From contig NW_023998414.1 in assembly GCF_014805625.2 (NCBI RefSeq), forward strand, positions 25,464,525 through 25,528,524: a stretch of 64,000 bases of DNA. The letters run 5' to 3'. Below, piece by piece: positions 1-14,000 of the stretch (position 1 is its first letter; every line of letters begins with the position of its first letter). This DNA comes from Glossina fuscipes. Lineage: Eukaryota; Arthropoda; Insecta; Diptera; Glossinidae. Below the pieces are notes generated by a model. It saw only the letters and a program-made list of their open reading frames with translations, was not told the DNA's origin and ran no database searches. The translations under genes were made by a program, and so were the position numbers.

Positions 1-539
1 TTTATTGTTAATTCAAGAGGTTGATTGTCGGCCGTAATCGCTTAATTAAAAAGGAATTTCGCGAAAAAATTCTCTGAATTTATATTTTTTGAAAATTTTT
101 AAATTGTTGTTGTAAATGCAAAATTATAACCTGTAGCGGTACGGCAAACATTACTCTGCCTTTATATTTAAAAAGTTCACATTTGTGTTAGCACGTGTGT
201 CCTCACGTATAGGATAAATTTTCACATTGGTTTTTATTATATTAATTTTGGGAGAAACGCTTCATTTTAGGGGCCATAAGATGATAGTGCTGATTACAAG
301 CAAGGATAAGAAATATAACCGCAATTTCTGATCCATAAATAAGCAGCATTTCACTGAAATAAAATTGAAGCGTGTAGAAGCCGGCAACAACACCCTCAAT
401 AAGTTTCCGGAAATTGGATTAGGGTGACTAACCGACGTAGTTAGATTGCATCCTGCATTTATTTTTTATTAGAGCCCAGAGATAATGATAAATTTCCAAT
501 TTAGGCCGATTGCCGTCTACTATTTTTGCTATATAGGCA

Positions 540-735
540 TGTGGGCGTTGTAGGCGTGCTCTTTGAAATTGTAGGCGATATCTTCATTTCTGCGAATGGA
601 AGAATGTTTACCACAGTTACTAGTAGTGCCATAAAAGGACAGATGGACAGACGGATATGCTTAGATGCATTCCAAATTTGAAATTGGCCAAGAGTTTATA
701 TACTTTATTGGGGTTTCACAAAAAAAAATGAAATT
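540..735 (-). repeat. dispersed fly repeat, copy
   Basis: Contains ggacagatggacagacgg followed by a cttag-type spacer, tttatatactttattggggt, and before it gaagaatgtttaccacag. Reversed, these are the gtccgtctgtcc, accctataaagt and ctgtggtaaac blocks of the family best seen at 2120-2590 and 57960-58440. Confidence 0.6.
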
Positions 736-894
736 ATAATACATTATAACATTACGTAGGTGTGGTCGACGGGCGCTACCATATTGCTCATAGAAATTAC
801 ATTAAAATTTTTGTTAATTGATTTCTTGCAGTCTATGACTAATGAGCAAAAAATTAAGTTTTTATTCCTTTTGATAAACAGAGTTGTTATCCCT

Positions 895-1080
895 TTACGT
901 AATACTATTGGCGAGTCCTTAGATATAATTGGCCCATTTTCAATGGACAGACGACCAGACGAGCGTGCTTAAATCGGTTCAGAATTTAATGAGGGATCTC
1001 TGAAGTTTCCTTCTGGGCGTTGCAAACGTTTTCACAACATGAATATATCCGCCATTCTACGCTGATGGGTGTAAAAGAAC
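895..1080 (-). repeat. dispersed fly repeat, copy
   Basis: The blocks ggacagacgaccagacg, ttaaatcggttcagaattt, ctgaagtttccttctgggcgttgcaaacg and the terminal tgatgggtgt are in the family order on the minus strand. It is separate from the copy just upstream. Confidence 0.6.
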
Positions 1081-2119
1081 AACTAACAATAACCATATTC
1101 AACAAGAAGAATCTTTACAGAATGCGTACAAATTCATCTTTACTTAAGAACACAGTAGCCCCAAATCTCTTGAATGCCTCCTTGATATGATTGGCTTGCA
1201 GCTGACCAAGAAACTGGCACTCGGAAACTAAATTTCAAGTTTATGGTGATTCGTAGTAAAATCATTTTTTTTTTTCTCTTTTAATATGGCCAATCACTCA
1301 AGGGAAGTTCTCCGTTTCCTTTGTAGAACGCAGTAAATTGAAAAAAGAAAAATAGATAGAGGAGATGGTGGCTGCAACCTAGTGGATGTGCATCCAATCG
1401 ATAAGTGTTATGCCTTTACCAACTTAGTTAGTAGATGATCCAATAATCGATTGAGCATTAACTCTTCTTTCGTTTGCTCGCCCAATACTAACTTAGATAT
1501 CCCCTTTGCCCACTTTTCGATTTGATACAAGCAATTCCTCGCAAGCTGCTGAAAATATAAATGTAGCCGCACAGGAAGATCGTTGTTTACGCGAAACCTT
1601 TTCCCCTGGAAACGCTGTGTACATGTGTCTTATTCAGCTCATGTTATTACATCAACGTTTTCCCTCAACATTATCGACTTAACTCTGTCATCATCGTAGA
1701 TAAATATTAAAAATTGAATTTAAAATCATTGTAGAGCCATTTTTGCTTGTTTATCAAAGATACCTGCACGAGAAGCTTCTATTTATAAAACGATATTCAT
1801 AGACACTTGACCTCGCCCATTTTTCGCCCATTAATGAATAGCAAGGCGGCCATAGTCGACACTTTTATTACTACAAACAGAAATTGTTGCTCGCTACAAG
1901 ACTTGCTGATTATTTATTGATTTTTGTTTGCAGAATTTGTTTCATGTACGTGTTTTCCTTTTTATAATTTTGTATTTTTTTTTTTTTTTTCTTTTTTCAC
2001 TTTTTCCAATCACTTTTATTAATTAATAAAATTATACAGTAAGAGACTTCAAAGCCTTGTTAGTGTAATGAAAAGACATGAAATAGATAAAGAAAAGAAA
2101 AAAAAAAATATATTTTTTT

Positions 2120-2590
2120 TTATACGCATCACCATGGGATGGGGGATATGTTTATTTTATAAAAATGTTTGCAACGCCCAGAAGAAAACTTCAGAGGCCT
2201 CTTAAAATTTATATACTCTTGATCCGCCTTAAATTCTATATCGATGTATATCTGTCTGACCGTTTGTCCATCTGTATAATGTCGGTTATAAACGTTCTCC
2301 TGACCGCAAAAATGAATTCAAATTTGGCAGAAACATTGGAAATTCTTGCGATCAGGATTGATATTGAAAATACGTCAAATCGGTCGAAGGACAGATCTAC
2401 AGTGCTACAGTGCGTAAAGCGGGGACACCTGTGGTGGAAAATGGTTTTTTTTTCGCTCATTACTCATAAACTGTAACAGATAAATATACAAAAATTTAAA
2501 TGCATTTTTTATGGGCGATGCTGTAGTACTTACACACAGCTGGAGCAAATCGGCCACGCCTACTCAATTTTAGAGTATATCCAAATTTAA
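2120..2590 (+). repeat. dispersed fly repeat, near-complete copy
   Basis: Near-complete member, in order: a ccatgggatgggg start, gcaacgcccagaagaaaact, tatatactcttgatc, tctgtctgaccgtttgtcc, cagaaacattggaaattctt, tcattactcataaactg, and gccacgcctactcaatttta. The same blocks in the same order recur across the window on both strands. Length is about 470 bp. The small ORFs within it are not conserved between copies. Confidence 0.75.
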
Positions 2591-2599
2591 TTTTTTTTT

Positions 2600-2830
2600 T
2601 CAAAACCTTTATAATGCGCAGAAAGAAGGTTCAGAAGCCCTATAAAGTGAATACCTTTTCAGCCAGTTACAGATCATATGCGTCTATTTGTCTGTCCGTA
2701 TGTCCACACGCTCAATTATGTGATATCTGTGGTACAAACTCTCCCATTCGCAAAAAACGAAGATATCGCCTAGAAATTTGCAAAGCAGTTTGAAAGAGAA
2801 AGAGAAAGAGAAAGTTTGATCCAGTAGCAA
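2600..2830 (+). repeat. dispersed fly repeat, partial copy
   Basis: Head-to-tail after the preceding copy: gcgcagaaagaaggttcag, aagccctataaagtg, tctgtccgtatgtcc, then gaagatatcgcctagaaatt. It ends in an (AAAGAG) purine repeat at about 2793-2815. Confidence 0.6.
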
Positions 2831-3199
2831 GCTTCAAAAACTCCATAAAGCCCATGAAATCCTTTTTCAAATTTATTCCTAATAGTCTGCGATAGATGTA
2901 TCGTCGCTATTTTTTGAGTAGGCGTACTTTTGTGTATTCCCTGTAATGAATAAATTTGGAAGAATGTACGTAACGTTCAAACGGGCACCGATTGACCTAC
3001 CTTTCATTATACCAGCAGAGTATACGCCCTCAGTTCAATGTACCCTTCTAAAATACATGTTCATCCATATAAGACGATTTCGTATAACGTAGCAGAAAAA
3101 TTGTGCCCGTCTTCGCACAAAATGGTAAAAGAGCCTCGTATAACTACGGTAAAAAAGTGAACAAGGCAGAAAATATGTTTTAATTAATTTTTATACGCT

Positions 3200-3203
<4 letters not shown>

Positions 3204-3233
<30 letters not shown>
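3204..3233. repeat. (CT)n microsatellite
   Basis: About 14 CT units between two dispersed-repeat copies. Confidence 0.9.
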
Positions 3234-3235
<2 letters not shown>

Positions 3236-3489
3236 GAAAAAAAAAAAACATTTATCATTCAAAGGGCAGCAAAAATTGCTGGCATGTAATGTCTTCAGCG
3301 TGATTATTAAAGAATGTTATCTCAAGTATAACAATTAAGTTAATCACTTTGGACCTGTGAACGGCTCAGTGACTCGTGCACTGTACTTTTATGTGCGAAC
3401 TGCCAAGAGATCACAATTTGCGAAATATTTCTCTCTTCCAAGTCACACTAGACATAGAACATATATTCTGTTAAGGAATTTCGTGTTTA

Positions 3490-3960
3490 CACCCACCACT
3501 GTAAGATGGGGGTGTACTCGTTTTGTTCTTTTCCATAATGTATGTAACATCCAAAGAGAAGTTTCACAGGCCCTATAAAGTCTATATAGTCTTAATCAGC
3601 GTGAAATTCTGACGTAATTTAGCCATGTCTGTCCGTCTGTAAGGTGTGTGTTGTTGCGACTCTGCTGGCCGCAAAAATGAAAATATCAATTTTAAATTTG
3701 GTAGAAACATTGGAAATTTCTAAATGCAGTTTAGAATGAAAATGGTTGAAATTGGTCAGAGCAGAAGCCCGCAGTGGAGCGTGAATTGAACGCAACTCAG
3801 TTTTTTTTAACAAAACTTTTTGGATTTTTGCTCGTTGCTCGGAAGTTATTAAAGTTAGAAGGCTAATATTTTCCGCTTTTACTTTACGAAACACTCTATT
3901 CTTTAGGTCCAGAAATAGAACTAATCGGCCCTGCCCACCCAAAGTTACGAGTAATTAAAT
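3490..3960 (+). repeat. dispersed fly repeat, near-complete copy
   Basis: Starts acccaccactgtaagatggg, then aggccctataaagtctat, tgtctgtccgtctgtaagg, tagaaacattggaaatttct, and ends near gccctgcccacccaaag. Same order as the copy at 2120-2590. Confidence 0.7.
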
Positions 3961-4334
3961 TTTTTTTATTTTTTTTTTTGACTTTTTTAAGGTTTAATGC
4001 TTACTGATCGTAAGGCAAATAAGACAGACCGCTTAAGACTATTTTGTTCACCTCTCAAACGAAAATATATGATCTGCCTAAATATGGCTTATGGTGGACA
4101 CCGTGATAAATGTTTTCTTAATACTACCGAATGCGAAAAATGTAGTGATGGGTATGCGAGATTCGATCCACGTCAAATATAACTTGTTCATTTGTTTTTT
4201 TTCTTTGGCTTTTTTAATGAAACGCGACGACAAACACTTAGGCATTCGATGCCAACCCATGAACAGTAATAGAAAAGCATGAGTTTATAAATACAAAAAT
4301 TGGAAATATTCTTATACCCTATAAATTCTCTATG

Positions 4335-4775
4335 TAGGTACTTGCACACCCATCACCGAAATATAAGGGGCCTGACTATTCATTCATTTTGTGAAAATGT
4401 GGGCGACGCCCAGTAGGAAGCTTCGGAAACCGTACAAAGTTTATATATTCTTGATCAGCGTCGAATTATGAATCGACTCAAGAATGTCTGTCTGTCTGTC
4501 TGATTGTCGATTTGTTCGTCTGTCTGCCTGTGTAATATCTGTGGTCAAGATTCTCCAGTTCGTAAAAATGAAGATATCGCCTACAAATATGCTAAAGCCA
4601 TTATTATTGTGTATCAAAATGTAATTTATTTTTCAGTACCATTATAACGCGCAGAAACAAGTTGCAAAAACCCCCTCGAGTATTCAAATACTTGACCAAT
4701 TTTAAATTTGCAATGCATCTAAACGTGTCCGTCTGGTCGTCAGCCCAACTTCGTAGTATCTATGGTAAACACATT
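4335..4775 (+). repeat. dispersed fly repeats, two partial copies in tandem
   Basis: The first copy (4335-4600) has gcgacgcccagtaggaagct, a run of tctg units at 4488-4503 and gaagatatcgcctacaaat. The second (4636-4775) has ataacgcgcagaaacaag and a weaker gtccgtctggtcg. Both are plus strand and truncated on the right. Confidence 0.55.
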
Positions 4776-5039
4776 CTTGTTAGTGAAAATGAAGTGAGAA
4801 AAATTTTTCAAATTACACGCCTACACCTATGCGACAAAAAAATAGAAGAAATCAGTCGCGCCCAGTCCATATGATAGGATATGAAAATGTAGTTCTTTTA
4901 CTTTTGGTCTTTTTTAGGATAACGGTGATGGCTATCTGGCTATTGGTCACGACCGAATATGATTTTCTTGCTTGCTTGTTTAAAGTATCATATGTAACAC
5001 GCGCACAGTATCATTATTTTGTTTTTAATTTCCTATAAA

Positions 5040-6900
5040 TTAATAGTCCAGGGACTACATTCTTGACATGTCTGCTACGGAAGGCTTTCTATCGACGAAA
5101 ATACTTTTACGTGCTCTCCCATGTCCCTGCTTCGCATTCTAATTTACTTTTTTATTTTTCTGCCATTTTTTTTTTTTTTTACTTCCTATGCGATAATAAT
5201 ACATTTTGTATTTCGTCTGTGAATACATTTTGAAATGATTGTGACATCGTCATTACTCAACGTTTGATTGCTATCAGGTGAAAGTAAACGGGGACGTCAC
5301 ATTTAACTTACGTGTAACAATTGATGCCCGTCTTTTGAGCAAATCCATGGATGTTGCTTAGGTGTAATGCTGGCAAATCAATCGGTATCATTTTTATAAA
5401 AAACTTTTATATCAATTTGCAAAATATTCCCAAAATTTAAGAATAAGAATAAACGAATGAAACGAGAAAATCGTAAAATATTTAGTCTATTTTCGGGTTT
5501 CGCTCGTACTCCAAAATCGAAAATATATCAAAACTATCAATATTCATCGCGATGACTGAAATAATTATACCGATCATTGCACGACAATTTAATCGATCCG
5601 CGAAAAGTAAAAAAATCCTTGTACGCTTTATTAGATTCACTAACTCGACTAAGTATGTTTAGAAGTCAGAACAGTTGAATTCTTCTTCATTCAAATCATC
5701 TGACTGGTTGTGAAAATCATTTAAATCGAGTTAATTGCGGAAGTGAAGCTGAGCTTTTATTTAGCTTATGTAGTTTCTTGTGTAATGCGAGAGTTTGTGT
5801 AAATTTTTTTTACCTTATGTTAATAATCTAAATTAAATTTTTCCGTTCCGTTGCGTGCTTGTCAGACAAATAGAAGAATTATAGGCATATGTTATGCTTA
5901 ACTATCCATTTTTTTTCTCTACACTATACATGATCTTAGTTAACGTTTCTTTTTTTTTTCTATCTTAGTTTGCTGAACAATATAGCGAATGGTTTTGAGA
6001 TTAGAAATTGAACCCAATTTGAGAAACTGTCAACTATCTATAACGGTTCTTTTCTATACGTTACAAACGAAATGAAAGATTAATGCACTTTCAGCTTTAT
6101 ATACGAAAATAAAGCATTTGAAGAGTACTCACATTTGGTTTTGCCTTTAAATGATTCGATTTTAAATATCAAAAAGAAAAATTTTCTAAAATCGATGCCC
6201 AATCCCAACAAGTAAGAGAAACAAAATATATATATATATATATATAAAAATAAAAAAAAGTACCGGAATGTCAAAGAAAAATATTCTGCATTGCATATGT
6301 AGATGTATGTGTATACAGAAAAACGAGGGAAAAATTTTCTAATGTTAAAACAAAAAAAAAAAAAAAAAAAAAAACGGATAAATAAAGAAGGAAAAGAAAG
6401 AACTGAAGAAAGCGAATATGAAAAAAACTCTCAAGTCGCAATGGCACGGTGGGCTCGTATCACATCAAATGTAATAAAAAAAAATTATAAAATGTTAATT
6501 ACAATGCACTGAATGAATTTGATCAATTCTCTTACTAGGCCGTCATATATTTCATTATTTTGACAAATAGATTGCCCATAAGGGACATGGTGGCTGCACT
6601 AGCATAGAGGAGATGGTATGAAAACCAAAGCAATAATCGTTAGCTATAATGCAATTCAATCATATATCATAATGTCGAGCTGTCAGCGTCACTCATAGCC
6701 AAAGGCTAGCAATTGTTATGCGCATAGTCTAATAAAGATTAACTTTTGAAGGACCATTTTGTAATTGATCCCTTAATTTAAAAGTAACTGCAAAAAATTT
6801 TTCATACCTTATGGAAATTTTAAAAAATTCCAAATTGTTGTTGTTTAATTGTTCTATAGATTCCATTAATTAATTATTTTTAATTAAAATTGCTTCTTCT
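5040..6900. other. no gene seen
   Basis: AT-rich sequence with homopolymer runs and an (AT)n at about 6227-6245. No family blocks, splice-bordered exons or conserved protein segments recognised. Confidence 0.6.
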
Positions 6901-7139
6901 TTATTACTTTTTTAAAGTTTTAACGATTTGGGAAAAGTTGTAGTTGCTTTTATACTACACTGGGCGATTACTTTTGATGCCAAAATTAAACAAGTAATCA
7001 AGTTTATGATAGCAATTGAAAAAGCAAAAATTCCATACTCAATAATATTGAGCGGAACGATTGTAAAATATGCAACGAAACTTTTACTTCAGCAAAAAGC
7101 TGAGAAAGCAAAAATGCTTGCAACTTATATTGTATTAAG

Positions 7140-7375
7140 GGCGTCCTCTTGGACCGATTTCCAATCTGATTCATTTTCGATATTAACCTGTGTGCAAGAA
7201 GTTCCAGCGCTTTTGCTAAACTTGAAGTCGATAGCTTCATTTTCACAGTTACGAAAGCTACAGAGGACAGATGGACAAGCCTTAATCGGTTCAGACTTTG
7301 ATATTGATCATCATATATATCATGGGGCTATTGTATGTTGCAAAAGTTTTAGGTAAATCAATATATCGCCTATCC
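7140..7375 (-). repeat. dispersed fly repeat, copy
   Basis: Reversed family blocks: ggaccgatttccaatc, tattaacctgtgtgcaagaa (also at 53,657 as atcaacctgtgtgcaaggaa), gaggacagatggacaagcc, ttaatcggttcagactttg, and tgttgcaaaagtttt. Confidence 0.55.
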
Positions 7376-10300
7376 TTCGAGGATACGTTTAAATAGTCGA
7401 CATCCTAGTATTAAATCGATGATAATCGTTATTAATTAAATCTTATATTTTGTATGACGTAATCTACATCGAATTCGATTATAAACGCAGATAATGACAA
7501 GCAAGTAAAAGAATTTCATTGTCAAATCACTATTAGATCCAATTATCCGAAAGTAAATGATTTTTCCGACGGTATGCAATGCATTTATCCGATAGATATG
7601 AAGGTTAGCTGTTAATTGCACATATTTTCATTACGAAGTATTAAGAGTGCTTTTGGGCCGGAACAGCAACGATTGTTTTTTGAAAAATTACTTTTGATTT
7701 TAATTATATTTCCTCTCTCACTTCCTCCTTAATATATTGTATATAACACATATACTTAATCGAGTAAATATCTTTTTCTGGGCTATGGAAAAAATTCAAA
7801 CTCGTCTATACGCGATTTAAATTTTCAAATTCAAGAAGGGAAATATCAAAGAAATTATTTCGAATGGCTTGTCTGATAACGAGTGATATCGATAAAAATG
7901 AAAGTATGCGGCAAGTTTAGAGCATATTTTAGGGCATTGCTTGAATATGAGTATGCGTTGAGTAAAAAACTAATGTGGGAAAATTCCAAGGAGATAACAG
8001 TTAATGAAACTAACGTACGCTGATGTACGCTCGTAAGGAGCGCACGCTTACGCTCACTTTATTAACTTAACTTTTACCGTACGTAACCTTTCGCGAAGTT
8101 AGTGATAAAGTTCTTAAAAAGATGAAAGCAATAATTGTCAAGTTTTTAGTTTAAAAGAATTTCATTGGATAATTCAACTGCACACTAAAGCAATTTCTGC
8201 GTATTTTTTTGCAAACAAGTCCCACTATATATTATCTGTAGACTGCTTCGTTAAATTCTAAAACATAAAATAAAATAATAAAAACTTTTTCAAATGCATT
8301 TGAGAGACAGCTCAGCTCTTCTTTGCTATGATAATATAATAACAACAACAACAATTTCCCTAAAAAACGGAAGCATTTTGTCTTTGAAAGCTATTGCTAT
8401 TGTAAAACAAAAATGTCAGCAAAGTTTTCTTCTTTTATATGAAATCTCGTCACTTGCACACGAAGGCTGCTAACAAAGACAAACAAACATAGTCAAAAAC
8501 AACTATAACAACTATTGCATTAACAACATTATCATCGTTGCCGTAGCAAAATTATCATCCGTAGTCCGTAGTCACCATCATGAAATAATCATTTGCTCTT
8601 ATTGTTGCTTTTGTTGCTATTGCAAGCATTGCTATATACATAGAGCAACATGTTGAAAATTTAATGAAGTTCCGTGCATTAAAGAGAAAGGGAAGAATTT
8701 ATAATAGATAAAGGAAGAAGCTCGGGCACTAAACTAAAAACAATCAAGACATCTCGTTTAAAGACAATAATACTTTGGTTAAACATTAAGGATATGACCG
8801 CAATCTACCAGAAAATATAATAAAAAGAAGGAAGTGCAAATCTCCTCATAATAAGCTGCTCGGATACATTATTGCAAAATTTCAATATATATATCTGATA
8901 AAAAATACATATACATACACACACATATCTTCAATGCCAGTCCCAATAGAACAAATTTTTTGCATACTCTTGCTATAGTCCGATACAATCTCATCTAACT
9001 GGCAATGATTGATGAAACAGAAGGCCAACTATTATAGGGGAAGTTTTTTTTTTTTTTTTTTTTTAAATAAAAGAATTTTTGATTTAATTAAAAACTAAAA
9101 AAAAAAAAAAAAAAAAAATGCAGTTTCAAGCCAATTTCAATAAGTTCACGCATATTTACACAACGAGTGGATTTCATGAAAGCAATTCAGTTGACATCAT
9201 TTTTAGGCACTTTTTCAAGTAATTAAGCACATCGGGCATTCGAACAGTCTTTGCTTTCATAGCGCCATTTATTGCTAGTTTGCCACCGTAAACCAAAGAT
9301 TTTGTCGATATGATCAGCATCTACGGTACTTAAGAAGTGAAACACATCTTCTCTCTGACCAAACTAAATTCCATTATACATTGTAATCTCCTTTTACTTC
9401 AGAAAAAGCGAATCAAAATGTATTCCTAATTTTTTATACCTTTCAAATAAGGTGATGTACCGAGTGATGTGGCAAACAGTTGTCTTTTCTCATTCAAGTT
9501 TTCTATTCGATACCAAGCAGCCCACCTCTTAACGGCAGACTGGTTGGCAAAAATCTGGACAATATAATGCTTGCAGAAGCAAAGCAACCCTCGCGTTCAT
9601 ATAATTTCGTCTGGATACAATTTAAATTCACCCGAATTAAGCAAACTTTTCTATTTTTTAAGAGTAAAAGCATGCATGACCTATAGATTACGAGCAATAT
9701 GAAGAAAGTTCAAAGTAAACAATTTTTACAATATTTAGTGAACATAAGTGTAGATAACTAGTACATAAAGCTAACACAAAGTACAATCTGTCACACGAAA
9801 ATTCGATACCTCGAATACCGACTTGACAGACGCAGAGCTTCTCCTTTCAACTATGCGATAGCCACGTAATTACTTTCTAACGATATCTATCTGTTAGGGC
9901 AGTGGAGAAGTTAGAAATTGTCAGCTAAGTTATTAGACTGTAACTTGCCATCAGAGGCATTCTCTTTTGAAAGCTGCCAAATAGACTCAAAATTTTAAAA
10001 GGAATAAAAATTCCTTCAAAACATCAAGTTTTTTCCACATACTCTAAACAGTTCAAGTGAAAGTCAAGTCAATAAAAAAAACAGCAAATTTTTGAAATAT
10101 ACGTTATTTACATGAGTACTGAGCTACTTTTCCAAAGTATGGCGTTCTATGACATTGATGTTAAAAATGATCAGATCCTTCTTGAATTTATTTTTGATAA
10201 CGTTCCCCCCTCCCTGCAACTAATGCGGAATGGTGGACAGAGAAGCTTAAGTCGATTTAAAATCGGTTTAATAAAATATGCCTTTATTTCAAACCATCGA

Positions 10301-10441
10301 CTGAGAATAACATTTGGTAGCATCTTTGCATAGCGTCACTCGTTTATTCTTTGCTTTGCGTTATTAACTGTCATATGCACTTTACTGTTGCTTAATACAT
10401 AGTACGTAGTGTTATCTGAAGAATGCAGAAGGAGGAGGAGA

Positions 10442-10445
<4 letters not shown>

Positions 10446-10472
<27 letters not shown>
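10446..10472. repeat. (GA)n microsatellite
   Basis: About 13 GA units. Similar purine or pyrimidine tracts follow at 10704-10740 (CT) and 11016-11039 (GA), so three lie within 600 bp. Confidence 0.9.
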
Positions 10473-10476
<4 letters not shown>

Positions 10477-10703
10477 AGATCGAGAACGAAAGAACACTTA
10501 TTGTCGCTTACATGCTACAGCGTATTACAATTGAGCATTTAGTATCTATGAGCACTTAATGCAGATCTAGTATCAATTAGCTACCACTACTACTGCTACT
10601 GCTATTACTATCATTTCCAATTCAAGATGAACGTATGAGATGGAGAAAATACACTTTTAATAGCCGTAGCCATCACGTTCATCTTAATCACAGTCAGTTT
10701 GTT

Positions 10704-10704
10704 A

Positions 10705-10740
<36 letters not shown>
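10704..10740. repeat. (CT)n microsatellite
   Basis: CT repeat with one TTT interruption. Confidence 0.9.
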
Positions 10741-10741
<1 letters not shown>

Positions 10742-11015
10742 CAAGGTACACAAATGAAAAAGAAAAATTGAAACATTGCACATTGACTCATGGAGCACAT
10801 ACTAAACCAACTAAAGTCTGACTCGGATTGAAACAAACTAATTGTGTACATTTCTGATGATTTTTAATTGTTTCATGCGTTACTGTTAGAAACAAAAAAT
10901 GTTGTCCACTTATCTTTAGAATACCAATAATTTATTGAGCGAATTCAGAAAAAATTTCAATTGTTTTAAAAAGGAACAAAGAATATTAGTGGAATTGCCT
11001 TGAGTGAGGAAGAGA

Positions 11016-11039
11016 CAGAGAGAGAGAGAGAGAGAGAGA
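11016..11039. repeat. (GA)n microsatellite
   Basis: About 12 GA units. Confidence 0.9.
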
Positions 11040-14000
11040 TAGTTGGGGAGAATGGGAGTAGAATGAGCGTTATTAAGCTTTTAATAAAGCAAATCGATTT
11101 TAAATTTATTTATTTGCAATTAGTTTAAACATTCTATTTAAAAATTAATAGAAGAAGTAATAATCAAGTTTGAGAAAAAGATTTGAACATAAATTTTCAT
11201 CGTTCGTATCTTTTATTGTTAACATTCAAGAATTTTAACTACAGTACTGTAGCAGACAGCACCGGTAAGAAAAATCACCACAACTTAATTTAAATAATGA
11301 CCGTAAAGTGCTTTTCGTAAAACATAATGAAATGAGTAGTAAAAGAACAACAGCAACGACATCGGCAACAAGCATCGAAAACAGGAAATGGGAAACGAAA
11401 ACAAAAACAAATACAAAAACAGAATAAAGCAAAAAAAAAAAAAAAAAAAACACACACACAAACACACACGACCAACCAGGCAACCAGTGAACAAGGACAA
11501 ATGTAAACCCATGAATCTTAGTCACAAGACACCTAAATATAGGCAATGCAGTGAGTACTATACAATTTTATTTGTGTGCACTAGCTCTGTGTATACACAA
11601 TCATTTATATGCCTGTGTTTATGGGCAAATCAACGTTTTAAAGTCAATTTACACTTGGAAATAAGAAAATTTACAATCCAAGTGAGACTTACTGCGGTAG
11701 AAACCGGTTAAAAGCTAAAGAGATCACACATATAACATAACAGCAAACATCTAAAGTAAGTTTAGTAAATGAAGGCTTGTAAAGGAAGCGTTTATATAGT
11801 CTAGTTAAAGTATAGTTAAAGGTATAAGGCAGCACAACTGGTTGGTCGACGCAATAAACTATCACATTTTCCTTAAGCTTGAACATCATAAAATATATGT
11901 TATGCAGCAATTCTTAAAATATGCTGCAAATATTAGCATACAAGCATTTAGTTTGAAAAAGGCTTTCCTTTAAAAAATTAAATAATTATTGCATTAGCAT
12001 AAAATTCCACTTGAAATCTAAATTTTAAATTTAAAAAAAAAAAAAAAAGTAAATAAATATAGCGTAATGTTTAGTCCGTCACCGTCTCTTACCCTTCTTG
12101 CCCTATTGAACTTTTTATTTGATTTCATTTATATGAGACATTCGAAGAAGAATCTTTCATAGTCAACACTTATACAACACTTTTTAAATCTATTTAATAT
12201 GAAAAAGTGAAAGTACCTGAAAGTATGAAGAAGCAAAATTAGGAAAAGAGAAAGTTGTTCTCAGGTTTCTTTATTTTTGTGTTTTTTTTTTTTCTTTTTT
12301 TGCTTTTTTCTCTTATACTTTGAAAAGAATTTACATTTTAATGTGCATACTTTAAGGATTCACTTTATAAAACAATTGTTTACATATTTTAGAAGATTAT
12401 TTCCGAGCAATATTTTCAAAGCGGAAAAGAAAATGGTTTCATTTGTCGTAAAACTAGAAGCATTAGTTATGTAAATCTATATAATCGGTTTTAAAGAATT
12501 TAAATATTTACCATGGCTAACATAGTCACATTTAACCTGTATCTAAAGAGACAGAGAGAGGTAGAATGTTTGATATTTTTTTCTTTTTTTTTTTTTTTGC
12601 TTTCTGAAAATTTTTAAAACAACTTAAAAGTAAGAGACAACTTATCCAGACTTATACTTGGAAATATGATGTACATGTGTCACGTGCTGAAATAATGACA
12701 AAAATAAAAATGGTTCTCGATATCGACTAAATTCGATAGCTCGATGGATTATGGGCTCAATATATAGTGAGTAGAGAGTGTGCATATGCCTAATCGATCA
12801 TAAGTTGGGTGTAGGGTGACATATTCAAATTATACTCGGCCGATACCTAACCTCACAAATAAGTCATCGTACTGTACGAAAATTTGTATCCTCGTCTCGT
12901 CCGATCTCAGCATATCTAGCGATCAATTATTTAGGCAAAGCCTAAATGCCTGGAAGAGCAGTAAACAGTGAAGTAAAACGAACTTGGTAACGTTGCAGAG
13001 GAACACAGAAAAGCAAAAGTTGGTCGTTAAGCAGAAATCGTCAAATTGTAAAACTGTATAGTTGGCAAAGGTTTTTTACGTAATTTCATTATTTTACAAC
13101 AATGACAACAAAACAAAGGCAGAGAGCAATGAAGTCGGTGTTAAGATGATTGACCCAATTTTACTTCTGCTCATTCCGTACGTCCTTCGGTTTAGCATAC
13201 CCCAGCATTGGTAACGTATATGTGTTAGTTAATTTCTTATTTCTTATTTTAAATACACTTTAGTTAACGAAAGCTATGCCATTTTGATCATTTTTTTTTT
13301 TTGTTTTTCCTTCGCCATCGACTTTTTTCGATTGTTAGACAAAAAAAACTGCGAAACTACGTAGGTTGTGTTTAGAGTTTTACGCGCATTGGGCGAATTC
13401 TCCAGCGAAAGGAGAAGGCGGGAATGTTCCGAACACAAACCATTAACAATGTATACGATTTGGTATTGTTGGCATGGAAGACGACAGTTTCACTTGCACT
13501 AATTATTGATAGAATCTATCATCTGGTGAGAATGAAGGAGGTCATGGATTCACAGTTCCTTTCCAATCTCATCAAACACAGAACAGAACACCATCCATTT
13601 ACTGCTTATGCAGCTTCAGCCACATATTGGCGTTTGACATATTATTTGATTGCCTTTTATTAATGTCTAAAAAAAATTTCCGAATTTCGTCTCAATCCCG
13701 CAGCGATTCAAAGATAAAATATACATCATTGGTATAACACATAATCGCCAAATATCCAACTTTTTTTTATGGACAGACGCATAAATATAACTCAAAAACG
13801 TTATTGGATCAATAGATAAAAGGGAATAAATTTAATTTTGTCTAAGCAGTTCGCCTTTATCAACGATTGGTCGACCGACAAGAGGGCAGAACGGGCTGTT
13901 GTTATCGCCCTAAATCAAATAAAGCAAATTTTTTCTGCATTTTGTTGTATTTTCATACTTTTTACTTATCTATCGGCCGTTGTCGCTCAAACGCACCTTA

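Noticed and set aside
7004..7356. Open frames on both strands near 7.0-7.4 kb.
   Set aside because: The right half is a dispersed-repeat copy; the frames are not shared with other copies.
11235..11546. Hydrophobic 103-codon minus-strand frame.
   Set aside because: The Phe-rich stretch is a poly-A/CA tract read in reverse; typical low-complexity artefact.
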